Shown here one piece after another: positions 57,301 through 64,000 of a stretch of 64,000 nt of DNA (its first letter is position 1; the number at the start of each line of letters is the position of its first letter). The DNA is taken from positions 6,010,213 through 6,074,212 of the forward strand of contig NC_053408.1 of assembly GCF_016859285.1 (NCBI RefSeq). Direction: 5' to 3'. The notes beneath the pieces are model-generated. The model saw only the letters and a program-made list of their open reading frames with translations. It was not told the origin of the DNA and searched no databases. The translations under genes were made by a program, and so were the position numbers. The DNA is from Xiphias gladius. Lineage: Eukaryota > Chordata > Actinopteri > Istiophoriformes > Xiphiidae.

Positions 57301-58030
57301 GTTGCTGAGCGAACAAGCAACAGACTGTTCTCAAGCTGGATTTATACTTGACACAGGAGGCTAACAGCTGTCTTGCCATAGACACCGGCTAGGGTTTGAT
57401 TTAGCTAGAAGGTATTGCACGTGATCAGGCCAAATCATGGTTTAATTATATTCCCCAGAGTAATTGGGGTGTTTACATTCTCTCATTTACTTTGTGATGT
57501 AGACCGATGGTGGTATACGTGTGTACTTACAATTTCTCCTTGTGTCCTTGCTAAACAGGAAACTACTGCAGTGCAATCACCATGTTTATGTTGTTTCATC
57601 CACTGTGACAGAGAGTGGTGATTCCGATGAGCAGAGGGTTTGCAGTGGAAAGGGCTTTGCTAGGTATGTGTTACCGAAAATGAGAAGACTGTGGTGTATG
57701 GTGGAGGCCATGTAGCACTGAGTTGTGGCAAAAGTTGCCAGGATCTACTATATTTCTGGATGCCTCTGCCTTTTTTTAAATTTTTTTTTTTACTAAAGTA
57801 GCACTGAAATGAATGAGGAGGCTGCATTTTGAGAGCTTTTGTCGGTTTGAACGTAGCTTTAGTCTACCACAGTCATATGATTTGAACTTCCCCATCAGCA
57901 ACGGTCTCCATCTCATCCTCCTGTCTTTAGTGCCCTTGCCCTTATTTTCTTTACCCTCACATTTAAAGCCTCCCACTCCTTCCATCTCCCCAGTATAGTT
58001 TGCAATTGAGCACCAGAAAAGCTAACATTG
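54400..58030. other. Intergenic between cdc42ep4 promoter and sdk2 3' end; no gene recognised
   Basis: It holds a 165-codon plus frame (54314-54811) judged to be chance, a SINE-like head at 55063-55220, poly-T runs at about 55951 and 57777, and unassigned AT-rich DNA. Confidence 0.5.
55063..55220 (+). repeat. Possible tRNA-derived SINE fragment
   Basis: GCGTGGTTAGAGCAGTCATCTGG resembles the A-box head of tRNA-derived SINEs (TGGTTAGAGCAG). The expected B box (GGTTCGAATCC) is not intact; GTGTGAACTTAG and CTTGATCC lie where it would be. It cannot be an active tRNA gene: the stem pairing and B box are absent. The family is not assigned. Confidence 0.35.
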
Positions 58031-58038
58031 AAAAATAA

Positions 58039-58044
58039 TTTATT
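58039..58044 (-). terminator. Candidate polyadenylation signal (AATAAA) for sdk2
   Basis: A canonical AATAAA on the minus strand about 1.77 kb after the sdk2 stop codon. SDK2 transcripts in other vertebrates have long 3' UTRs, so this distance is reasonable. Confidence 0.35.
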
Positions 58045-59813
58045 TCAGAAATGTACTGTGATCATATATTCATTCAGATTCTGCATGATAAGGTTTTGTT
58101 GCGTACAATGAAATCACCCCACAGAGAAAAAAAAAAAAAATAAGCAGATGATTTTTTTTTTTTTTTATCTTTTTTGTGAACTATGGGAACTAAGAACACA
58201 CCACTGAGTCTTCACTATAGCGTTATGAGTGTGCCAGGCAGGCGGCTGGACGGCCAACCCTGTGTGGCATTACTCCAGGCAGTTTTACAGTTGCTGCAGG
58301 ACAATCTCTTTAAAACTGGACACACAGTGAATGATCTGTAAAGCTTATGCACAAGAAGTGTAATCACACACGCACACACGCACACACACACACACACACG
58401 CACGCATACACGCGTACACACGCAATTAGCATTTGGGACAGTACAGTCACACCTGAATAGTAGTTGATTACACAAAAGGGAAAAGAGGTGAGGCAATTCA
58501 ACGACATCATCTCTTGGCGCAGGCTCAGTGCTGCTCCGTGATAGTGATCAGTGACTCTTTGTTTCTTATCAGAATCACACTGTTAACATTTGAGCAAGAC
58601 CAGCAGCTGTGCTCACACGTGACAGTCCCAGACTACTTCAGACAGTTTTGACACTCTTGGTTTTCAAAGCATTTTCAGTAGACTTGTGCAGAATGAGACT
58701 GATGTGTGTATATGTGAGCCAGCAGAGGGTGAAAAAATATGGGTCGGGTATGCAAATTAATTCACAGCCCATAAATGTCAGGATCAAAGGATGGTGCTCG
58801 TAGCGCGAGGCCGGCCATTACAACGCCACAGACAAGGGCACCGTAAGCAGTTCAGTCACATTTGGTGCCAGATATCATAAATAAGTGTTTCTCAATCAAG
58901 GCATCGTTGATTCACTGTAACACACTCACAAAAAGACTTAAACACTTTCACTTTAACAGATATAAACTAATTTCATATATCTGCAGGATCCTTCAGGCAC
59001 AGCACAGTCATTGACATTTGACCCGCCATGGCCAAACGCTGTCCGACTTTTCTATGTATTTGTGTGCTAAATGCCAGAGAGCCGTTTCCATGGAAATGAA
59101 TGATTGTTTCTCCAATGTCCGCTTAAAACTCTCCGAGCCAACACATTAAAATGTGTTTGATTTGGCATGAATTCCACATCCACGTCTGTCTTGTATCTCT
59201 TCCTTTTTTGTTTTTACATCCAGGCCATCCAGACAAACACTTGTCCTTTCACTTCCACAATATGTCTCCATCATATTGTTATATCAGTCTCCATCAATGC
59301 AGAGTCTGCGTTGACATGGTTTTGTCTTCTAGGTACATCTACTATATATATGTATATTTATATGTATGTGTTTTCAAAGATTCTTGTGACTTTGTACAGA
59401 ATCAAAGAGATTACTGTTTGAATGTGTTCCAAAAAAGTAACAAAAAAGGAGGAAATAAATGTAAGCCAAAGTCATGCAAATAGTTCAAATAGCAAAATAT
59501 AAGTGAATAGATGTTGCAGAGAGTATTTTATCAACCGGTGAGAGAAATCTATAGTCTACACTGGCACACTTCCACACATTAGACCAAAAAAAAAAAAAAG
59601 TGCTTCAAAAAAAGTCTCAGTGTTGTTCCACATGTATCCAGGCTGAATAAGGGGAAAAAAAACGTGAAATAAGAGAAAAAAGAAAAGTAATGGAAAAAAA
59701 GAAATACGTAAATGACTTGATTGGGTTGACTGCGCGTTATGCAATGCTATGTTCTCCATCAACACAAGTTGGGTAGATATTTCCAGAAATTTCTATGTCC
59801 TTTTCAGCATTTT
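58045..59813 (-). other. sdk2: Probable 3' UTR of sdk2
   Basis: This stretch follows the sdk2 stop codon, has no other supported gene, and ends at a candidate AATAAA. It contains poly-A and poly-T runs (58126-58141, 58152-58166, 59585-59599) and a CA/CG-rich simple repeat at 58365-58424. Its status as UTR is inferred from position. Confidence 0.4.
58365..58424. repeat. Imperfect (CA)n/(CACG) simple repeat
   Basis: A CA run interrupted by CGCA units over about 60 bp. Confidence 0.9.
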
Positions 59814-60236
59814 TCACACAAAGGAGGAGAAGCCAGCAATGGGGGCCCGCGAGCCTGGGGCTAGACTGCTGGGGGGCCTGTAGAGGGTGCTGTGCTGGCT
59901 GGGGGGGTTGGAGCTCTGCTGGGAGGGGGTGGGAGTCCGGCTACCTTTGGGCCTAAACAGGCTGCTTTGACCCTGGGGCTGGCCCTGGGCCTGCTGAGGC
60001 TGGGGGCTAGGTGAACTGAGTTGGGGTGGCAGTGGAGGTAGGGGAGGCAGCGGCGGAGGGGCACAGTGATCCGGGTCGCCCGACTCAGACTCGGTGTAGC
60101 TGTAGGCCTGCGCCCGGGAAATGCCTTTCTGTTGGCGGCGCCAAGAGTTGTAGTAGGTGGGGTCGCTTATGTAGTGGTTGACGAAGGAGTGGGTCTTCTG
60201 CCGGTTTGGGTCCACCTCATACTCGCTGTCACTGCC
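59814..60236 (-). CDS. sdk2: Sidekick-2, last coding exon (cytoplasmic tail), partial gene
   Basis: Sidekick proteins are large Ig/fibronectin-III adhesion molecules that mark synaptic partners in the retina and hold themselves at synapses through a C-terminal PDZ ligand that binds MAGI proteins. The exon opens after the acceptor CTCTCACAG at 60237 and encodes 140 residues in phase 0. It starts [13 protein letters not shown], continues [20 protein letters not shown] and [14 protein letters not shown], then a proline/glutamine-rich stretch, [33 protein letters not shown] and the terminal FSSFV. These blocks match mammalian SDK2 closely, which favours SDK2 over SDK1. The TGA is at 59816-59814. 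The transmembrane and extracellular exons are not in the window and must lie to the right. The paralogue suffix is not determinable here. Confidence 0.95.
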   Translation of the reverse strand, partial: GSDSEYEVDPNRQKTHSFVNHYISDPTYYNSWRRQQKGISRAQAYSYTESESGDPDHCAPPPLPPLPPLPPQLSSPSPQPQQAQGQPQGQSSLFRPKGSRTPTPSQQSSNPPSQHSTLYRPPSSLAPGSRAPIAGFSSFV

Positions 60237-60239
60237 CTG

Positions 60240-61569
60240 TGAGAGACAGCGGAAGAAAAAACATTGATTTATGGAGTTAGAATGGGAAGATTCTGCAGTG
60301 TTTCAATGGGGAACAGTTAGAGATGCTGAGGCTATAAATGTCAATGAACATGAAGTTATTGAATTATTCTGAGCAACGTCATCAAATCACTACCATCCCT
60401 GTGTAAACCATACACACATGCACACACACACACACACACACACATTTACAACACAGCACGAGTACACATGGACATCAAAAATGGTCAAAGATGGTCAAAG
60501 CATGATGACGGAAGGATGACTTGTTACTGAAGCGTGCACTGAAAAAGGACCATCAACACCAGATGGCAAAGGTCAATTTATCTCCAGGACTTTAACCAGT
60601 CAGTCACTGGACTGACCATATGTTCAGGGTATAAGATCTTTGTATCCACACCACGCCAGCAAGACGGGGTTTGGTGTTGTATAGCACGGTGTACCACGTG
60701 AAACCTTAAATGGGAATCTAAGGGAGAGGATAGGATGGGGACTAGCAATAGGAACCAGTCACCTATCAGGCTACAGACATTCAAAGCAGGCAGCCACAGG
60801 AACCTCACCAAATGCAGTGGAAGTGTATGTAGGCCACCTGTCCCATATGAAAACACCAGCGCCTCCTATGGGTGAACAAAACAATGGGTTTTACAGTACA
60901 TCACCATAACAGAATGATTAAAATGGCCCAGTCATGATGATGACAATACCATAAATATGTAAACATATATGTATCTATAGCTCCTTTGTGCCATTCTGTG
61001 TGGGTGTGAAAGGCTAATAAAGGATGGGGAAAAAAAACAAAAAACAAACAGATTCTGCAAAGGAAACATAATTGATTTTAAGAGTTCACTGTGAAGGAAG
61101 AAGAATTTGTGTTTTTCATGTTTTAAGTCAGTGTGAATTCCGCTCAAGCCATCTGTAAGGAAATGATAATAATCCCCAGCACATTCTCGTCACCGACCCT
61201 CCATCTCGGTGCAGGCTGGGCTAGCACACAATTGTATTCATGTCAAGTAACATTTCATGTGTCAGACAAAAAGCAGCGTGATCGTTGAATGCTTGGAGGG
61301 TATCATTCACGGTCAGCTAAATGCAATAAAAGCAAGCTGCCAATTGGCCAGCTAGCCTGTGATTAATCACCTGGCTACAATGAACTAATGCAAAGTCGGC
61401 TTTGCCATAATTGTCGCAGGATAATTTCCCAAAAGAGGCAGGTTAGAGTATGCGTTAGGTGTACAACAAAAGTAAGGGAACAAAAGTCTATTCTTTTCAG
61501 GGCATACAGTGCAGAGATGACACTGATAATCGTGACCGTTTCAGAGGTTCTTTGTTTTCTCACCCCTCG
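60240..61569 (-). other. sdk2 last intron, left part; no further exon found
   Basis: No second sdk2 exon could be recognised between 60237 and 64000. The stretch contains a (CA)n run at 60419-60444. The minus frame at 60578-60856 has no resemblance to sidekick sequence. Confidence 0.6.
60419..60444. repeat. (CA)n microsatellite, about 13 units
   Basis: A pure CA run of about 26 bp. Confidence 0.95.
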
Positions 61570-61577
61570 TATTATCA

Positions 61578-62326
61578 TAGAGCTGCACAATTCTAGGTAA
61601 AAAGTGAATCACGATTTGTTTTAATCCGAATTGGGATCACAATTCTTCTGTCTTTATTATTACAGATGCATTACATATTTTCTGCAGGAAGATGAAAAAC
61701 CAATATGATCATTACTGAAATGTGAGACTCATCAAGTTTGCACAGCCAGAGTACCTGCTTCCAACAATGTAAACGACAGACATAAAAAAAAAACATTATA
61801 TACTGTGCTGTATGATCTAACATGACAGTGCAGACCAAAGACATTGTAAACCTCGATCATACTCCTTTTGTTGGTAGCCAACTGTCTAATAAATCAACCT
61901 TATGAGGCTTCAAACAAGAACAGAGGCACGTTTATTTTTTTCCTCCCCCAGACTACACATACTGTGGCGCAGCCGACAGTACGCTGACAGTAAAACTTGA
62001 GTGACAGAATGTTTATAAGTTGCACACGGCAGTGGCTTATTTTATTCATAATATCTGACTCACTTCGCTTTTTATTTCACCATTTATTGACACGCACACT
62101 AGATTTGCTTTCAAATCTTCCCCGTCTCGCTGTGCGCACATCATCACGTGGCGAAGCACAGCTCCGTCATTTGTTGTAGTGGCGGGAGAAAAGGGAGCGC
62201 TTGGTCTGACGCAAGGGATCTCGCCGCTGATGAAAACACGGCACAACTGTTGTCATGTAGAAATGAGATTGAAGAGGGGCGAGAACCGAGATGTGGATTA
62301 AAAAACTGATTAATCATGCAGCCCTA
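61578..62326. mobile_element. hAT-like non-autonomous transposon, 749 bp, with 8-bp target duplication
   Basis: The element starts TAGAGCTGCACAATT and ends AATCATGCAGCCCTA, whose reverse complement TAGGGCTGCATGATT matches the left end at 12 of 15 positions. It is flanked by perfect copies of the 8-mer TATTATCA at 61570-61577 and 62327-62334. An 8-bp duplication and short inverted ends containing GGGCTGCA are hallmarks of the hAT superfamily. The interior carries no transposase-like frame, so it must have moved in trans. It lies in an sdk2 intron. Confidence 0.85.
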
Positions 62327-62339
62327 TATTATCATTTTC

Positions 62340-64000
62340 CATCCGCTCATACAGAAACATGGCTGCTGGCAGGCAATCGAAGAACACACTCCAGAGCACA
62401 GATCGTTTGCTGGATATTGCACAGCGCACATGTGATACATATGCCGGCGGTCTCAAATTTCCCTCCGCCTCAGCACGGTTCCTGTCTCCTGTGCCAAAGC
62501 CCTACAGAAAGGCTTGTTTTTAAACTTGTCAGCAGAGTTTATAAATGTCCAAACAGAAAATGCTTGGGTTGAATTATAAGAAAAAGGGTCCCGCTTTTTG
62601 ACCCTCTTTGGTTCTAAACAAAGGAAAGTGACACCCCCCCCTTCTTTTCCTCAAATGAATCAAAAGCAGACATTGTGCACAGCATGGTTATCTCTCAACA
62701 TTCTGAAATCTGAAATCAATTACGATAATGATTTTCTTTTTTTATTTTCCTCTATTGTTGTTCCTCTCATTAAGGGGAGTCAGGGTGTGCGATGCATCAG
62801 TGGTTGTGTGTGTTTGCGTCCATTTTACCCAGTTGTAAACACTTGAGGCCAAGCGCTGTTGAAAAGCATTCCAATCGTGCCAGTGTGTTTAGCAACACAA
62901 CGACACCACATCAAGATCCAGTCACTGTGGACCGACAAGACATACTGAGCCACTTCGAGCGGTATTACCTCACTCTAAAAGAATTAACACTGCACTGAGA
63001 GATGAAACACCACTCTAGTCGTGTGTGTGTGTGTGTGTGTGTGTGTTAGTGGGACAGAGTAAGTGCAGACCAAGTGTTGACACAGTGAATTGCGTCCTAC
63101 TCTTGCCTTATCGCTGCTTGGCCCTGGTGTGTGCAACAGATGTTCCGACTCTTGAAATGTTCTACGCACAAGCATACACCACTCCAATCTGTCCTTCTCT
63201 TGCTTTTGGTTCATCACCAGTCATCAACAGAAATAACTCAAGGATCCAACCGAGGCAGACTTCAGCGGAAAGGCTTCGCCTCTGGGGCAGCATGGCAGGT
63301 GAAAAAGCTCCTCACTTCAGCTCATTACAGTCTCATTACTAGAGCTGAGTTCTGTGAAAGAAACAGACTTTAGGCATGAAATGCAGCATTGCACCTCTGC
63401 CTCCAGGGAACCACCATCTTGTTTATGTAAGGATACCGGTAAGTGAGACACATGCCTGCCTGCCAGTGTCGATTGCTAAACATTTTTTCATTATTATGAT
63501 GTTAAATTAAGCAGAGAAACAGATGAAGAAATTGATCCAATTAACTAGTGAAACTTCTTGACAGTGGTGTGTTAGTGGTGCTAACAAGGGAGGAGGAGGA
63601 ACAATGTGGGAGATAGAAAAAAAAGGAGAAAAGCATGGAAATGGAGGTGTATCAAATATGGGCCAAAATGAGTATTTATTGGAGATAAGGCAGGTGTTCA
63701 GATAATCTATTTTAAAGAACTTTGACCTTTGACCTCAGCAAATGCTGTCATCTTAGAAGGCGTTGAAGCTAGTCTTGTGTTTATTGCAGTTATGGCTAAA
63801 TTTGTTCCATTAAGCACTTTACAATTAACCGATTATTGAAACGCTTTGTGAATAACTTTCCTAAGGTTGACATAATGGCACAAGACTGAAAAAAAAATAA
63901 CAATCTTCTGGCTAGCAGGGCTCCCATCCCCCCCAAACATTGATGCATACCCCACTCCCACAGAGTGGGTCAATCCTTTGTCCTCTAGTTATGGATTATT
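62340..64000 (-). other. sdk2 intron, right part; no exon recognised
   Basis: It contains a (GT)n run at 63021-63046, a C-rich run near 62633-62641, and otherwise unassigned sequence. The next upstream sdk2 exon is expected beyond the right edge. Confidence 0.5.
63021..63046. repeat. (GT)n microsatellite, 13 units
   Basis: A pure GT run of 26 bp. Confidence 0.95.

Noticed and set aside
60578..60856. 92-codon minus-strand frame that could be another sdk2 exon
   Set aside because: Its sequence does not match any sidekick region, and no suitable splice sites with the right phase were seen.

Overview
The window looks like nuclear DNA of a ray-finned fish, most likely a percomorph teleost. The evidence is spliced vertebrate genes with short GT-AG introns, long (CA)n tracts, and repeat families I recognise as common in percomorph genomes: IR/DR Tc1-like elements, hAT-like elements that make 8-bp duplications, and the 'lose-up' families built around TTAGCTTAGCATA and CAACTATTGGATGGAT. 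There is no operon structure, CRISPR array, prophage or other prokaryotic system, and I found no viral genes.

Only three protein-coding genes can be supported, and all three lie on the minus strand. (1) tekt3, 2964-7497, is complete: seven coding exons plus a 5' non-coding exon at about 7732-7800. It gives a 487-residue tektin-3, a filament protein of ciliary and flagellar doublet microtubules. An RFX X-box-like site beside a forkhead core lies about 150 bp upstream of the non-coding exon. (2) cdc42ep4, 36895-37899, is one intact coding exon for a 334-residue Cdc42 effector (Borg family) with a CRIB motif. A CpG-rich segment with a splice donor at 53548 is the best candidate for its promoter and first non-coding exon, which would make about 15.6 kb (38-53.5 kb) its 5' intron. 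(3) sdk2, 59814-60236, is the last coding exon only. It encodes the cytoplasmic tail of Sidekick-2, ending in the PDZ ligand SSFV. The rest of this gene must lie beyond position 64000.

Layout: 1-2.65 kb, 3' flank of tekt3 with no gene recognised; 2.96-7.8 kb, tekt3; 8-36.7 kb, a long gene-poor interval with two Tc1-like transposase remnants (10978-11840 and 13795-13930), a non-autonomous element (22007-22497), a foldback element (27379-27484) and simple repeats; 36.7-53.8 kb, cdc42ep4 with its long 5' intron; 53.9-58 kb, repeats and intergenic sequence; 58.0-60.2 kb, sdk2 3' UTR and last coding exon; 60.2-64 kb, sdk2 intron containing a complete 749-bp hAT-like element with a perfect 8-bp target duplication.

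The genes do not form one pathway. Tektin-3 is axonemal, CDC42EP4 acts in septin and actin signalling below Cdc42, and SDK2 is a synaptic adhesion molecule. CDC42EP4 and SDK2 are also neighbours in human (17q25), so that pair is conserved synteny; human TEKT3 is on the other arm of chromosome 17. I did not find an undescribed multi-gene system. The most informative non-genic structures are the putative ciliary promoter module, the intact IR/DR architecture of the Tc1 relic, the hAT insertion and the foldback palindrome.
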